A DNA stretch of 64,000 bases from Amycolatopsis umgeniensis (GTDB lineage: Bacteria > Actinomycetota > Actinomycetes > Mycobacteriales > Pseudonocardiaceae), in contig NZ_JACHMX010000001.1 of the NCBI RefSeq assembly GCF_014205155.1, positions 2,790,001 to 2,854,000 on the forward strand, read 5' to 3'. Numbering within the stretch: position 1 is the first letter of the stretch; every line of letters starts with the position of its first letter. Both the position numbers and the translations under genes were made by a program. Below are positions 20,535-31,302 of this stretch, one piece after another. Under the pieces are notes generated by a model. The model had not been told where the DNA came from. It saw only the letters and a list, made by a program, of their open reading frames with translations, and did not search any database.

Positions 20535-20618
20535 TGGTGTTCCTTCACAGAGTCAAGCCTGACACACGAGGCACGCGTGCCGGGGTCGATACACGCGGGC
20601 TCAGGGTATCGATTGCTT

Positions 20619-21167
20619 TCAGCGCACCCGCCACGAGAGCGAAGACAACGTCAGGGCCGCTTCTGCCACCCTCCGCGCGAGGTCGGTCTGAAGGCTCTTC
20701 TTCGCCGAAGCGATCCACTCGTCGACGTTCTGCACGCCGATGTCGCGGTACTCGACGGCCTGGAGCAGCATCTCGAGCTTGTCCGCGTCGCGCGCGTACA
20801 GCGCCTCCGGGCTCTTCGCGGCTTCGTACTCGTCGACGGCGTCGCGCACCGAGTCACGCGCGGCGCCGGGAAGGGCCGACGTCTGCGCGGCGGTGATCGC
20901 CCGGGGGTCCGGCTTCTCGACGAAACCCTTGATCGTGTGCGGGAGGTCGCCGGTCCGCGTCTCCTGCGTGTCGTGCCAGAGCGCGAGGTACGCCGCCTTC
21001 GCCGGATCCGCGCCGCCCTCGGCCGCCAGCAGACCGGCCAGTTGCGCGACCCGTGTGGTGTGCTCGGCGACCGATTCGGGATCGCGGACCCCGGCCTGCC
21101 ACCATCCCGCCCGCCGGATCCGCTTGAGCACACCCAGTTCGAACCCGAATCTGGCCAGGGCTTCCAC
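20619..21167 (-). CDS. HD-domain hydrolase, YfbR/HDDC2-like
   Basis: 182 residues. The metal site is in SVAEHTTRVAQLAG, ALWHDTQETRTGD and DADKLEMLLQA, which is the H...HD...D pattern of HD phosphohydrolases close to 5'-deoxynucleotidases. Such enzymes remove phosphate from dNMPs; the exact substrate is not readable. It is transcribed leftward, 84 bp before prmC, and divergently from the GT-C-like gene at 21293. Confidence 0.8.
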   Translation of the reverse strand: MEALARFGFELGVLKRIRRAGWWQAGVRDPESVAEHTTRVAQLAGLLAAEGGADPAKAAYLALWHDTQETRTGDLPHTIKGFVEKPDPRAITAAQTSALPGAARDSVRDAVDEYEAAKSPEALYARDADKLEMLLQAVEYRDIGVQNVDEWIASAKKSLQTDLARRVAEAALTLSSLSWRVR

Positions 21168-21292
21168 GCTGCTCCTCTACCTGTCGACGATCGAGATCTC
21201 CGGTCAGTGTCCTCGCCGCCGTCCGGGCGTGCCGACCCGGTCGTCATGGTTCGAAGAGGGCACAGGCCGGTCACTCTCCGGCGTCTCCTAAG

Positions 21293-22735
21293 GTGGCGCG
21301 GGTGAAGATCCGGGAGATTCGACTGGCCTTGGGCGTATTTTTCGTCGCGCTCGGGGTGCTTCTCGTCCGTTTCCTGGTCCCGCGCCCGATCGGTATGGCG
21401 GACAACGGCGACGGCTGGCGCATCCTCTGCCGGCTCGGCGCCCGCGAGATCGACCGGCCTTCGCAATATTTCGTCCGCTTTTCCTATGGCCCCGCCCCGG
21501 CCTGCAACAGCGAGTACATCTCCAGTCAGAGCTGGATCGACAAGATCGCCAGCGAGGCCGGGCGGCTGTTCGACTCGTCCGTGGTCCTGAACCTGCTGGT
21601 CCTGGGCGTGCTGGGCTGTCTGCTGGTCGCGGGCGGGATCGCCGCGATCGTCGCGGGCCTGCGCCTTTCGGTCCGCGACAGTTTCATCGCCACGGCCGCG
21701 CTGCTGCTGGTCGCCGCGGACTCGGCCTTCTTCGGGTACTTCGCCTCGGTCCTGAGCGAGGGCGCCGCCTTCGCCGGGATGCTCCTGCTCGCGGGCGGGC
21801 TCCTGTTGATGCACCGCACCGGACCGTGGCGCTACACCGGCGCCGCGGTCACCGTGCTCGGCGCGATGATCGGGATCAACGCGAAGTCGCAGACACTGCT
21901 GCTGATCCCGCTGTTCGCGCTCGCGCTGCTGTTCGTCCGTCCGGCGGGCAGCCGCGGCCTGGCCCGGTGGGCGCTGCCGTTGGCCGTGCTCGCCGTCGTC
22001 GGCACCGGTACCGCGCTGGTGCAGAGCGCGGGCGACTCGGCCAACGCGGAGTACCGCGAGGCCAACATGTACCACGTCGTGTTCAACGGGATCGTGGACG
22101 GGAAACACGACAGCGCCGCCGACCTCGCCGCGCTGGGGCTCCCGCCGGAGTTCGCCAAGTACACCGGCACGGGCTGGTGGAGCGAGAACTCGGCGGTGTA
22201 CTCCCCCGAGTACCCCCGGTACCGCGACAAGATCAGCCGCCGCAACGTCGCCCAGTACTACCTCGACCATCCGTCGCGGGTGGTCGAGATGCTGCACCGG
22301 TCCGCGCAGGAGACGCTGACCGCGCGGGTGCCGAACCTCGGCAGTTTCGACGAACACGCCGGGCAGCCGCCGCTCGCCAAGGAGTACCGGATCCCGGTCC
22401 TGTCCGCGATCACCGGCTGGATCTCCCCACTCGGGCTGTTCGCCCTGCTGCCGATCTGGCTGCTGATCGGCTGGGCGGGGCTCCGCGCCTTCCGCAACCG
22501 CGCCGGACGCCGTGACGTCGGCATCGTCGTACTGCTGTTCCTGCTGTTCGCGATGGGACAGTTCCTGGTCTCCGGTCTCGCGGAAGGCATCGAAAACGTC
22601 AAGCACCAGCAGCTGACGATCTTCCCGACCCTGCTCGCCGCCGCTTTCGCCGCGCTCTCCTTCCTGCCGCGGCGCAAGGAAGAACCGTCGGCGGCCGAAG
22701 AGCCCGAGCCGGAGACTGCGTCCGTCTCCGGCTGA
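21293..22735 (+). CDS. Polytopic GT-C-like membrane protein, WsfD-like
   Basis: About 480 residues and roughly ten membrane segments. After the first helix comes RPIGMADNGDGWRILC, the NGD-containing loop seen in WsfD-type glycan hexose transferases. A large outer loop (about residues 245-345) contains EYREANMYHVVFNGI and YPRYRDKISRRNVAQYYL. The C-terminus is Glu/Pro rich and cytoplasmic. It probably moves sugars from a lipid carrier onto an envelope glycan (inference). The start is GTG 21293 or GTG 21302. It ends four bases from the convergent next gene. Confidence 0.7.
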   Translation: MARVKIREIRLALGVFFVALGVLLVRFLVPRPIGMADNGDGWRILCRLGAREIDRPSQYFVRFSYGPAPACNSEYISSQSWIDKIASEAGRLFDSSVVLNLLVLGVLGCLLVAGGIAAIVAGLRLSVRDSFIATAALLLVAADSAFFGYFASVLSEGAAFAGMLLLAGGLLLMHRTGPWRYTGAAVTVLGAMIGINAKSQTLLLIPLFALALLFVRPAGSRGLARWALPLAVLAVVGTGTALVQSAGDSANAEYREANMYHVVFNGIVDGKHDSAADLAALGLPPEFAKYTGTGWWSENSAVYSPEYPRYRDKISRRNVAQYYLDHPSRVVEMLHRSAQETLTARVPNLGSFDEHAGQPPLAKEYRIPVLSAITGWISPLGLFALLPIWLLIGWAGLRAFRNRAGRRDVGIVVLLFLLFAMGQFLVSGLAEGIENVKHQQLTIFPTLLAAAFAALSFLPRRKEEPSAAEEPEPETASVSG

Positions 22736-22738
22736 GTT

Positions 22739-24520
22739 TCAGCGCGCCGGCGCCCAGAATCCCGCGAAGCTGCCGCAAGCGACGCTGGCCCCGCCGAGCT
22801 CGTCCTTGATCCGGTCTTCCACGCTGCTCATCCCGATGGTCCGCGCGTCCGGGGTGACTGCGTCGGGCACCGACGCGCCCGCGGTCAGCGAAACGGCCTT
22901 GACCGTCTGGAAGAGCACCAGATAGTCCCCTTCCTCGTCCAGCCGTGCCGCCGCCTCGACCATCCTTTCCGGACTGTCGCCGGTCATCTCCAACGGGAGC
23001 GGCCAGTCCAGCGGGAACGGGTTCCGGACGCCGAAGATCGGGGCGACGAAGGGATTGTCCGGGAGGACGGCCACCCTCGACGCGGGATAGCGTTCCAGGC
23101 AGCCGTGGATCTGGGCGACATAGGTGTACACGCTGGGGCTCGTGCGGACACCGCGCAGCGAAGGCTCGATTTCCCCCAGTTCCTTCGTCAGTTCGCCCTG
23201 CGGCCTGTCCGCGTACGGCGCCTTGTCGTGCGCTGACATCAGCAGCAGACCGGCGAGCACGAACGCGACGGCGCCGACGGCACCACCCGCGAGCTTGGGC
23301 GGCCGCGGCAGATCCGGCGGCGCGACGGCTTCCAGCACGCCCAGCGAGAAGATCCCGGTGAGCAGTCCCGGAAGGGGGTAGCCCCAAGACAGGCTGGCCA
23401 TCCAGCCGAGTGCGGCGATCGCCAGGTACTGCCAGGGCAACCGTCTTCGGACCACGGCGTCGAGCACCGCGGCGGCCAGGAAGAGCCACAGCAACGTGAC
23501 CGGCCAGCTACCCGCGTGCTCGAACCCGCCGTCGGCCACGACGAACACCACCACGGCCACGACGCACAGGGCCATCGAGAGGCGGAGCCATCGTCCGGGC
23601 TCGCCGAGCCGTTCGCGGACGGACCACGCCACGGCGAGCACCGCTGTCCCGAGCAGCACCGGAAGGATGTACGTCCTCGGATCTTCGCGGCCCGTGAAGT
23701 CGGCCGTCCAGAACCGGAAAAGGCCCTCACCCCACGTCTGCTTGCCGCCGGAGAGCTGCTCGATCGCCGACGGGAGTCCCCCGGCGACGGTGACCATGCC
23801 GAAGTAGAGCAACGGCGCCGCGCCGAGCACGAGGACGTCACCGAGCAGACGCGGCCACTTCTTCGGCGGCGCGGCGGGGTGGAACAGCAGGATCAGCAAG
23901 CCGATCGGCGCGGCGAACAGGAAGCTCTGTTTGACGATGATCGCGAACCCGAGGCAGAACAGGCCGAGCAGGCGCCGCCACCGCGAGCCGGAGCGCAACC
24001 CGCTGTCGAGCAGCCACCAGCCGACAGCGACCAGGAAGACGCCGTCGACGGTGTGCCAGGCCATCAGCGGATACGTGTTCAGGCAGACCAGCGCGGCGGC
24101 GAAAACCAGCCCGAGCCGCAGTGGCCCCCACTCCAGCGGCGAAGTCCCGGTCAGGAACGCGGCGAGGGCGAACGTGGCGACGATCAGCTGCATCATCATC
24201 ACGAAACTCGAGCCGATCATCAGCGGCGCCGGGACGAGATGGTCGATCAGGTGCAGATAAGCCGAACCGAAGGGCCTCGGCCCGAGGAAGTCGACGTGCG
24301 GGATCTCGCCGTGCAGGACGCGCCACACCTGCGCGAGCACGAATCCCTGGTCCGTCGGATTGAAGCCGAACCTGCCGATCCTGGCGACGACGGCCGCGCT
24401 CAGCAGGATCGTTCCCACGCCGAGCACGATGGCTCGCGGAGCGCGTTTCCGGGCCGCCGGAATCGGTCTTTCCTTGATGGTGACATGGTCTGCGTACGAC
24501 ACGAATTCTTGTTCCCCCAT
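22739..24520 (-). CDS. Polytopic GT-C-like membrane protein, 593 residues
   Basis: The protein has a short cytoplasmic N-terminus and about twelve membrane segments. A first outer loop holds NPTDQGFVLAQVWRVLHGEI and HVDFLGPRPFGSAYLHL. The acidic residue in this loop is the typical place for GT-C catalysis, so a lipid-linked sugar transferase role is likely (inference). The C-terminal 150 residues form a soluble outer domain with two cysteines (IHGCLERYP and SVACGSFAGFW). It faces the 21293 gene tail to tail with only three bases between them. Confidence 0.68.
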   Translation of the reverse strand: MGEQEFVSYADHVTIKERPIPAARKRAPRAIVLGVGTILLSAAVVARIGRFGFNPTDQGFVLAQVWRVLHGEIPHVDFLGPRPFGSAYLHLIDHLVPAPLMIGSSFVMMMQLIVATFALAAFLTGTSPLEWGPLRLGLVFAAALVCLNTYPLMAWHTVDGVFLVAVGWWLLDSGLRSGSRWRRLLGLFCLGFAIIVKQSFLFAAPIGLLILLFHPAAPPKKWPRLLGDVLVLGAAPLLYFGMVTVAGGLPSAIEQLSGGKQTWGEGLFRFWTADFTGREDPRTYILPVLLGTAVLAVAWSVRERLGEPGRWLRLSMALCVVAVVVFVVADGGFEHAGSWPVTLLWLFLAAAVLDAVVRRRLPWQYLAIAALGWMASLSWGYPLPGLLTGIFSLGVLEAVAPPDLPRPPKLAGGAVGAVAFVLAGLLLMSAHDKAPYADRPQGELTKELGEIEPSLRGVRTSPSVYTYVAQIHGCLERYPASRVAVLPDNPFVAPIFGVRNPFPLDWPLPLEMTGDSPERMVEAAARLDEEGDYLVLFQTVKAVSLTAGASVPDAVTPDARTIGMSSVEDRIKDELGGASVACGSFAGFWAPAR

Positions 24521-24649
24521 ACTGATTTCCCTGCTCTCAAAAACAGTAGCGGAAGTGGGGAATCAAGGACAGGCCCGTTCGGAGGCCCTTCCGCACCGGC
24601 CGTACGCTATGCATACCTGCAGTCACTGAAGGGGCCACTCGAAGTAGCC

Positions 24650-25383
24650 ATGGATCTCCGGGAAACGGAAGTCGTCACGCGGATTTCCGCGAATATCGAA
24701 ACCGATGATTTCGCCGCGGCCGCCGCACTGGGCGAACGCTTCATCGACGAGTTCGAGGCCACCGAGCTGGAGATCTGCCGGGCCGATCCCGAAGGCGGCT
24801 GGAAAGGGTACTCGGTCTCCGTCGGCTATCGCACGCCACCGGCGGACGAAGAGGAGCCCGCGGACACACTGCACCGCGCCGCGGTACCCGCGCTTTTCCA
24901 CTTCGGCCTGAATGCGGAATTCTTCGAAATCCACGGCACGCCGGAGACCGGCCAATACGGAAGCTACGAAGCTCCCGACACCCGAGCCGACGGCTACACG
25001 CTCTATTCACTGATGGCGGCCGTCGGCGGCACCGACCCGCGGGAACCGGCGTACGTCCCCCGGCACGATTTCACCCCGCGTGCGGACACCGACGTCATTT
25101 CACGGGTACATCTTTACGTCCCCGCAGGCGACTTGCGGCTGGCAGTGGGCCTGTGCGGCCGCCCCGCGGCCGATCTCTCGGCGTCACTGGTCCGGATCAC
25201 CACGGACGCGGGGCCCTGCGAAGCGGTCCTGCTGTCGGCCTTCCCCGCCGCCGCCGGGGAAAGCGGCGAAGAGGCGCTCAGCCGGGTCACCACCGAGGTG
25301 ACCGAGAAGCTCTCCTGCGTGAGCATGTCCGTCCGGGCCATCCACACCGGACTGGAGGACGACCCGTTCTACACCGAACCCGG

Positions 25384-25387
<4 letters not shown>
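24650..25387 (+). CDS. Unknown soluble protein, 245 residues
   Basis: I do not recognise this family. The product is acidic and without membrane segments or cysteine clusters. It begins [20 protein letters not shown] and contains [17 protein letters not shown] and [21 protein letters not shown] 24650 has only a distant GAAGGGG. The last bases, CTAG at 25384-25387, provide the stop codons of both this gene and the convergent prfA. Confidence 0.7.
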
Positions 25388-26454
<1,067 letters not shown>

Positions 26455-26506
26455 CACTCCACCTTTCAAACGGCCCGGATAAATCCAAGACTGGGACACC
26501 ACAGAA

Positions 26507-26542
26507 AACGGCGCCTACCCGGACATGCGGGTAGGCGCCGTT
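26507..26542 (-). terminator. Rho-independent terminator after rpmE
   Basis: Arms 26507-26521 and 26528-26542 form a perfect 15-bp stem with a six-base loop. Read on the minus strand it follows the rpmE stop by eight bases and is followed by TTTTCT. It separates rpmE from prfA, which begins 53 bases later. Confidence 0.8.
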
Positions 26543-26549
26543 GTTCAAG

Positions 26550-26777
26550 CTACTTGGCGTCTTCGGCCTTCTTGCGCTTGCCGTAGCGAGCCTCGAAGCG
26601 CGCGACGCGGCCGCCGGTGTCCATGAGCTTCTGCTTGCCGGTGTAGAACGGGTGGCAGTTCGAGCAGATCTCGACGTGGAGGTTGCCGGAGGTCTTGGTG
26701 CTGCGCGTGGTGAAGGTGTTACCGCAGTCGCAGTTCACGTTCGTGACCACGTACTCGGGGTGAATACCGCTTTTCAT
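26550..26777 (-). CDS. rpmE: 50S ribosomal protein L31, zinc-binding form
   Basis: 75 residues. Cys16, Cys18, Cys38 and Cys41 (NCDCGN and [11 protein letters not shown]) form the zinc ribbon, so this is the C+ form. Actinobacteria usually keep this for zinc-replete growth and a C- paralogue for zinc starvation. The start is ATG 26777, which has GAGAGGAC upstream. It sits between rho and prfA, as in mycobacteria. Confidence 0.96.
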   Translation of the reverse strand: MKSGIHPEYVVTNVNCDCGNTFTTRSTKTSGNLHVEICSNCHPFYTGKQKLMDTGGRVARFEARYGKRKKAEDAK

Positions 26778-27000
26778 GGTGTCCTCTCTCGTTGGCCCCG
26801 GGTCCCCGTGCGGGGTGAACCGGTGCCGGACTTCAGCGGATGATTTTGCCAGATGCGCTGGCAGTGGGGTTAACGCACCCCTCCCTCGGCATATTCCAAC
26901 ACGTTGAGTAATCAACTATCGACGCCCGGTTGTACGAAATTTGTACCCGATCCCGCGAGAGTCCTCACTGTTGGTTATTCCTCAACAGGAGGTACTGATC
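26778..27000. promoter_or_regulatory. Divergent control region of rpmE and the secreted hydrolase, with inverted repeats
   Basis: Three small repeats are visible. GTTGA-N4-TCAAC spans 26903-26916, TTGTAC occurs twice 11 nt apart around 26930-26946, and CTGTTG-N9-CAACAG lies at 26968-26988, directly before the AGGAGG of the 27001 gene. The last could form an mRNA stem near the ribosome site or be an operator. I looked for the c-di-AMP riboswitch often found before wall-hydrolase genes and did not see its conserved blocks. Confidence 0.4.
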
Positions 27001-27546
27001 ATGCGCACCATCCTCGCCAAGGTGGCGAAGCCGGCGTCCGTCGCCGCGCTGGCCATCGCGGCTCTCGCACTGGCTCCGGTCGCCGGGGCCGCTCCGGCCG
27101 CCCCCGAAGCGGGCGCCACCATCACCGCCGCCGACATCAACCCGGCCGCGGGCACGTTCACCACGATTTCCGACGGTGACCTGTCCATCCAGGGCGCCGG
27201 GGACGGCACGCCCGCCGGCGCCGTCCAGTGGTTCAAGAACAAGGCAGGCTCCACCGCGTACCAGGGCCTCTGCGAGAAGGCCGTCGAGAACGCGTACGGG
27301 ACCACCGGCGTCTGGGCCTCGGCCAACGCGCACTGGAACGGCGCGAGCCCGAAGCACACGACCGGGACGCCGCCGAAGGGCTCCTTCGTGTACTGGAACA
27401 TCAGCCAGTGGGGCCACGTCGGCATCGCTGACGGCTCCGGCGGGATCTACGCCTCCAGCATCGGCGGCAAGATCGGCCACGCCTCGAGCGTGAACTACTT
27501 CAACAACTACCGCGGCTGGACCCCCGCGGCCGTCCCGCACCGCTGA
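27001..27546 (+). CDS. Secreted NlpC/P60- or CHAP-like cysteine hydrolase-type protein
   Basis: 181 residues with a clear signal peptide (RTILAKVAKPASVAALAIAA, cleavage near AGAAPA). The mature domain has GLCEKAVENAYG, a Cys at the start of a helix as in NlpC/P60 and CHAP enzymes, and WGHVGIADGSGGIY, where the His would be the second catalytic residue. Such proteins cut peptidoglycan peptides. The start is ATG 27001, with AGGAGG nine bases upstream. Catalytic assignment is by motif only. Confidence 0.72.
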   Translation: MRTILAKVAKPASVAALAIAALALAPVAGAAPAAPEAGATITAADINPAAGTFTTISDGDLSIQGAGDGTPAGAVQWFKNKAGSTAYQGLCEKAVENAYGTTGVWASANAHWNGASPKHTTGTPPKGSFVYWNISQWGHVGIADGSGGIYASSIGGKIGHASSVNYFNNYRGWTPAAVPHR

Positions 27547-27565
27547 GCCTCCGCTCTCGCGACTT

Positions 27566-27684
27566 CGGTCCGTGAAGGCCTCCTTGCCTACCCTGACGGT
27601 AGGGAAGGAGGCCTTCACGGTCTCCGTGATCGCCACGTTCGCCCCAGCAGCCACAACGGCTGCGCGTGAAGGCCCCCTTCACGC
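27566..27684. repeat. Composite GAAGGCC repeat, copy 2
   Basis: Arm 27567-27592 pairs with 27598-27622 around GTGAAGGCCTCCTT with few mismatches. It is followed by GCCACGTTCGCC and then by a second hairpin, GCGTGAAGG-CCC-CCTTCACGC (27664-27684). The same two-hairpin arrangement is at 17357-17480. It lies just after the secreted hydrolase gene. Confidence 0.68.
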
Positions 27685-27915
27685 GGCTCAGCCGAGGAAA
27701 CTCGACCTTCACGCCTTCCCAAGTCCGACAGGACACGTGCCACTACCACTCCCGAGACGCGAGCCAGTGTTTCGTCGCGCGCGGCGAGGTCAGCGGCATC
27801 ACCGGGACCCCGTCTCCCACGCGCGGAGGGTGCGGCGTTCGCGGGCGAAGGACCGGAGTTGCCGTTGCAGATCCGGCGACGCGGCGCCACGATCAGCTCG
27901 GCCCTCCCCGCCTCA

Positions 27916-27972
27916 AGTACATGAAGGCCCCCTTCCTTGCGCCTAGCGCAAGGAAGGGGGCCTTCATGTACT
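27916..27972. terminator. Perfect 27-bp hairpin after rho
   Basis: Arms 27916-27942 and 27946-27972 are fully complementary with a three-base CTA loop and share ATGAAGGCCCCCTT with the GAAGGCC family. It lies 15 bases beyond the rho stop, in a 441-bp convergent gap that holds no gene, only these repeats. A bidirectional terminator role is likely. Confidence 0.72.
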
Positions 27973-27987
27973 GACCAGACCGAAAAC

Positions 27988-30003
27988 TCAGTCGTCGTCG
28001 TTCGAGCCGAGGGCCGTCTTCGAGACCTGCATGAGGAACTCGATGTTGGTCTTCGTCTTGCGCAGTCGCGAGATCAGCAGGTCGATGGCCTGCTGCGAGT
28101 CCAGCGCGTGCAGCACCCGGTGCAGCTTGTGGGTGACCGCGAGCTCGTCCGGCGAAAGCAGCAGATCTTCCTTGCGGGTACCGGACGGGTTGATGTCCAC
28201 CGCGGGGAACACCCGGCGCTCGGCGATCTTCCGGTCGAGCTTGAGGTCCGCGTTGGCGGTTCCCTTGAACTCCTCGAAGATCACCGTGTCACCGGTGGAT
28301 CCGGTCTCGACCATCGTGGTGGCGAAGATCGTGAGCGATCCGCCGTTCTCGATGTTGCGCGCCGCGCCGAGGAAACGCTTCGGCGGGAAGAGCGCCGTCG
28401 AGTCGACACCACCGGAGAGGATCCGGCCGGAAGCCGGGGCCGCGAGGTTGTACGCACGGCCGAGACGGGTGATCGAGTCGAGCAGCACGACGACGTCGTG
28501 GCCCATCTCGACCAGACGCTTCGCCCGCTCGATGGCCAGCTCCGCGACCGAGGTGTGGTCGGACGGCGGGCGGTCGAAGGTCGAGGCGATGACCTCACCC
28601 TTCACCGACCGCTGCATGTCGGTGACTTCTTCAGGACGCTCGTCCACGAGCACGACCATCAGGTGGCACTCGGGGTTGTTCGTCGAGATCGCGTTCGCGA
28701 TGTCCTGCATGATCGTCGTCTTACCGGCCTTCGGCGGCGACACGATCAGGGCACGCTGCCCCTTGCCGACCGGCATCACCAGGTCGATGACACGGGTCGT
28801 GAGCTTGTGCGGCTCGGTCTCGAGGCGCAGTCGCTCGTTCGGGTACAGCGGGGTCAGCTTGGTGAACTCCGGACGACGCTTGGCCTCGTCCGGCTCCAGG
28901 CCGTTGATCGAGTCGACGCGCACCAGCGGGTTGAACTTCTGCCGCTGCTGCTCGCCGTCACGCGGCTGACGCACGACGCCGGTGAGGGCGTCACCGCGGC
29001 GCAGGCCGTACTTGCGGACCAGCGACAGCGAGACGTACACGTCGTTCGGCCCGGCGAGGTAGCCCGAGGTACGCACGAACGCGTAGTTGTCGAGCACGTC
29101 CAGGATGCCCGCGACGGGCAGCAGGACGTCGTCCTCGCGGATCTCGGTGTCGGGCGAACCGCCCTGTTCACGGCCACCGCCGGCACCCCGGCGGCGACGG
29201 TCGCGGAAGCGACGGCCGCGACGGCCGCCTTCCTCGTCGTCGTCACCCTGCGGGCCCTGGTTCTGGCCCTGGCGCTGGCTGTTGTCCTGGCCGCCGCCCT
29301 GCTGGTTGCGCTGGCGGTTGTCCTGGCCGCGGTTGTCGCGGTTGCCGTCACGACCGCCGTCGCGGTTGCCCTGACGGTTGCCGCCCTGCTCACCGCGATC
29401 GCCACGCTCGTTGCGGTCGCCACGGTCACGCTGCTCACCGCGTTCACGCTGCTGGCCACCCTGTTCGGGTGAACCCGCGGCGCGGTTGGAGCCGCGACGA
29501 CGACGGCTGCGGCCGCCCTCTTCCTGCTGCGACTGGCCGTCCTGCGGCCCGTTCTCCTGCTGCGCGGGCCGCTCGGCGGCGGGCGCGGAGCCGTTCTCCG
29601 AAGACCTCTCGGTCTTTTCGGCCTTCTCGGCGCGAGGGGCCTCGGCCGGGGCGGATTCGGCCTTCGGCGCTTCGGCCTTCGGGGCCTCCTGCTTCGGGGC
29701 CTCCGACTTGGGCGCCTCGGCCTTGGGAGCCTTGCGTGGTGCGTCGATCCCCTCGAGCGGAAGCGTTTCGCTCGCCGCCGCGGGGGTCTTGCGCTTGGTC
29801 TTGCCCTGACGCTCACGGATGGCCGCGATCAGGTCGCCCTTACGCATACCCGTGGTCTCGCCGATGCCGAGGTCCCCAGCGATCGAGCGCAGTTCGGCAA
29901 CGGTCTTGCCGGTCAATCCGCCGACCGTGCGCTTGGGAGCGACGACGCCGTTCGACTCGGCGGCGCCACCTTCGACGTCGCTCAAAAGATCGGTGTTGCT
30001 CAC
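27988..30003 (-). CDS. rho: Transcription termination factor Rho with long disordered insert
   Basis: 671 residues from GTG 30003, which has GGAAGG upstream. The N-terminus carries a Rho-N SAP-like domain (LRSIAGDLGIGETTGMRKGD). Next is an Ala/Pro/Lys/Glu-repeat segment (about residues 75-125), then about 130 residues rich in Arg, Gly, Asn, Gln and Asp (170-300). The RNA-binding cold-shock domain (GILDVLDNYAFVRTSGYL) and the RecA-like motor with SPPKAGKTTIMQ and VLLDSITRLGRAYN follow. Rho is a hexameric RNA helicase ending untranslated transcripts. The insert is typical of actinobacteria and binds RNA. Confidence 0.96.
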   Translation of the reverse strand: MSNTDLLSDVEGGAAESNGVVAPKRTVGGLTGKTVAELRSIAGDLGIGETTGMRKGDLIAAIRERQGKTKRKTPAAASETLPLEGIDAPRKAPKAEAPKSEAPKQEAPKAEAPKAESAPAEAPRAEKAEKTERSSENGSAPAAERPAQQENGPQDGQSQQEEGGRSRRRRGSNRAAGSPEQGGQQRERGEQRDRGDRNERGDRGEQGGNRQGNRDGGRDGNRDNRGQDNRQRNQQGGGQDNSQRQGQNQGPQGDDDEEGGRRGRRFRDRRRRGAGGGREQGGSPDTEIREDDVLLPVAGILDVLDNYAFVRTSGYLAGPNDVYVSLSLVRKYGLRRGDALTGVVRQPRDGEQQRQKFNPLVRVDSINGLEPDEAKRRPEFTKLTPLYPNERLRLETEPHKLTTRVIDLVMPVGKGQRALIVSPPKAGKTTIMQDIANAISTNNPECHLMVVLVDERPEEVTDMQRSVKGEVIASTFDRPPSDHTSVAELAIERAKRLVEMGHDVVVLLDSITRLGRAYNLAAPASGRILSGGVDSTALFPPKRFLGAARNIENGGSLTIFATTMVETGSTGDTVIFEEFKGTANADLKLDRKIAERRVFPAVDINPSGTRKEDLLLSPDELAVTHKLHRVLHALDSQQAIDLLISRLRKTKTNIEFLMQVSKTALGSNDDD

Positions 30004-30420
30004 AAATGTCCTTCCTGACCGATCCACGCCTCCAGGTGGATCAGCGGACCGCCGTTCGCGTCCGATTGCGAAACGGCGTATCTGTCCCCCGATACGGGCG
30101 ATCAGCTCCTCGGCCGTGTTGAACACAGCTAGAAGGCCTCCAGCACAGGGATTTGCGTCCTCCAAATGGAGGAAGCGGAATTCGGCACCGCCGGAACCGG
30201 AACCCGCCTGCGTCCCTCCGCCGCCCCGCTTGCCAAGGCGGTGCGCGGAACTGGCGGATCAACGAAGGATGCGGGCCAAGGATGACACTGGTCACCTGGA
30301 CCGGCACCGGGTGCGGAAACGCACGGTGATCGAACGCCCCCGAGGGTAGACCGCGCCACGGCCGGGTGCAACAACCACCCCCCGCGTGGCGGGATGGGGC
30401 TCCTGCACGTGACCGAGGCT
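30004..30420 (-). promoter_or_regulatory. 417-bp leader region of rho
   Basis: No credible gene is present. Two small perfect stems are seen: GATCCAC/GTGGATC within 30019-30041, close to the rho start, and TCCTCCA-AA-TGGAGGA at 30158-30173. Rho genes are often autoregulated through their leader, so this gap probably holds the rho promoter and an untranslated leader (inference). The thrB end of the gap has the GC-rich CGCCACG/CGTGGCG pairing, a weak terminator candidate. Confidence 0.4.
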
Positions 30421-31302
30421 TTACTGAGCCGCAACCTGAACGCCGCCCGGATCGATCGGCAGCTCGGTGACGTCGAAAGATGTAACGTCGACGCCCGTCG
30501 GGAGTATTCCTTCGGTGGTCAGCGCGAGCACGCTCGGACCGGCTCCGGAGATGGCCGCGGCCACCCCTTCGGCCCGCAGCGCGCGCACCAGCTCGCTGCT
30601 CGCCGGGTACGCGGGCGCCCGGTAATGCTGATGGAGCCGATCTTCGGTCGCGGAGAGCAACAGGTCAGGGCGCGAAGTGAGCGCGTGGACCGCGAGCGCC
30701 GCGCGCCCCGCCGTGAACGCCGCGTCGGCGTGCGGGACCTGGGCGGGAAGCAGGCCGCGCGTCGCGTCCGTCGAGGACCGCAGTGCCGGGATGGCGACCA
30801 CGGGCCGGATGTCGTGATGCGGCTGGAGCCGTTCGGCGAGGAACCGCTCGCCCTCGTTCCAGGCGACCACGAAGCCGCCCAGAAGGCTCGCCGCCGCGTT
30901 GTCGGCGTGTCCCTCGAACCCGGCGGCCAACTGGAGCGCGTCGTCGTCCAGGGCCTTCTCCGCCAGCGCGTACGCCGCCGCGACGCCGGTCACGACGGCG
31001 GCCGCGGACGAGCCGAGGCCGCGGGCGTGCGGGATGGCGTTGAAGCAGCGCAGGTGCAAGCCGGGCGGCCGGAGGCCGAGATGCTCACAGCCACGCCGGA
31101 AAGCCCGCACGACCAGGTGCGATTCGTCGGTCGGGACGTCGTCGACGCCGCCGGCGCCCGCGTCGATCACCTCGATCTTGAGCCCGTGGTCGGTGATCCG
31201 GAGTTCGACCCGGTCGTACAGCGCCAGCGCCAGGCCCAGCGTGTCGAACCCCGGTCCGAGGTTCGCCGAAGACGCCGGGACCTTGACCTTGAGCAGCGTC
31301 AT
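30421..31302 (-). CDS. thrB: Homoserine kinase
   Basis: GHMP kinase, 293 residues, phosphorylating homoserine with ATP on the way to threonine. The ATP loop is [14 protein letters not shown], the N-terminal strand is [16 protein letters not shown], and the C-terminal motif [11 protein letters not shown] is present. ATG 31302 overlaps the thrC stop by four bases (ATGA), so the two are translationally coupled. Confidence 0.95.
   Translation of the reverse strand: MTLLKVKVPASSANLGPGFDTLGLALALYDRVELRITDHGLKIEVIDAGAGGVDDVPTDESHLVVRAFRRGCEHLGLRPPGLHLRCFNAIPHARGLGSSAAAVVTGVAAAYALAEKALDDDALQLAAGFEGHADNAAASLLGGFVVAWNEGERFLAERLQPHHDIRPVVAIPALRSSTDATRGLLPAQVPHADAAFTAGRAALAVHALTSRPDLLLSATEDRLHQHYRAPAYPASSELVRALRAEGVAAAISGAGPSVLALTTEGILPTGVDVTSFDVTELPIDPGGVQVAAQ

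Noticed and set aside
26778-27000. c-di-AMP (ydaO-type) riboswitch before the secreted hydrolase
   Set aside because: Its conserved G-rich blocks and length are not found. Only short inverted repeats are present.
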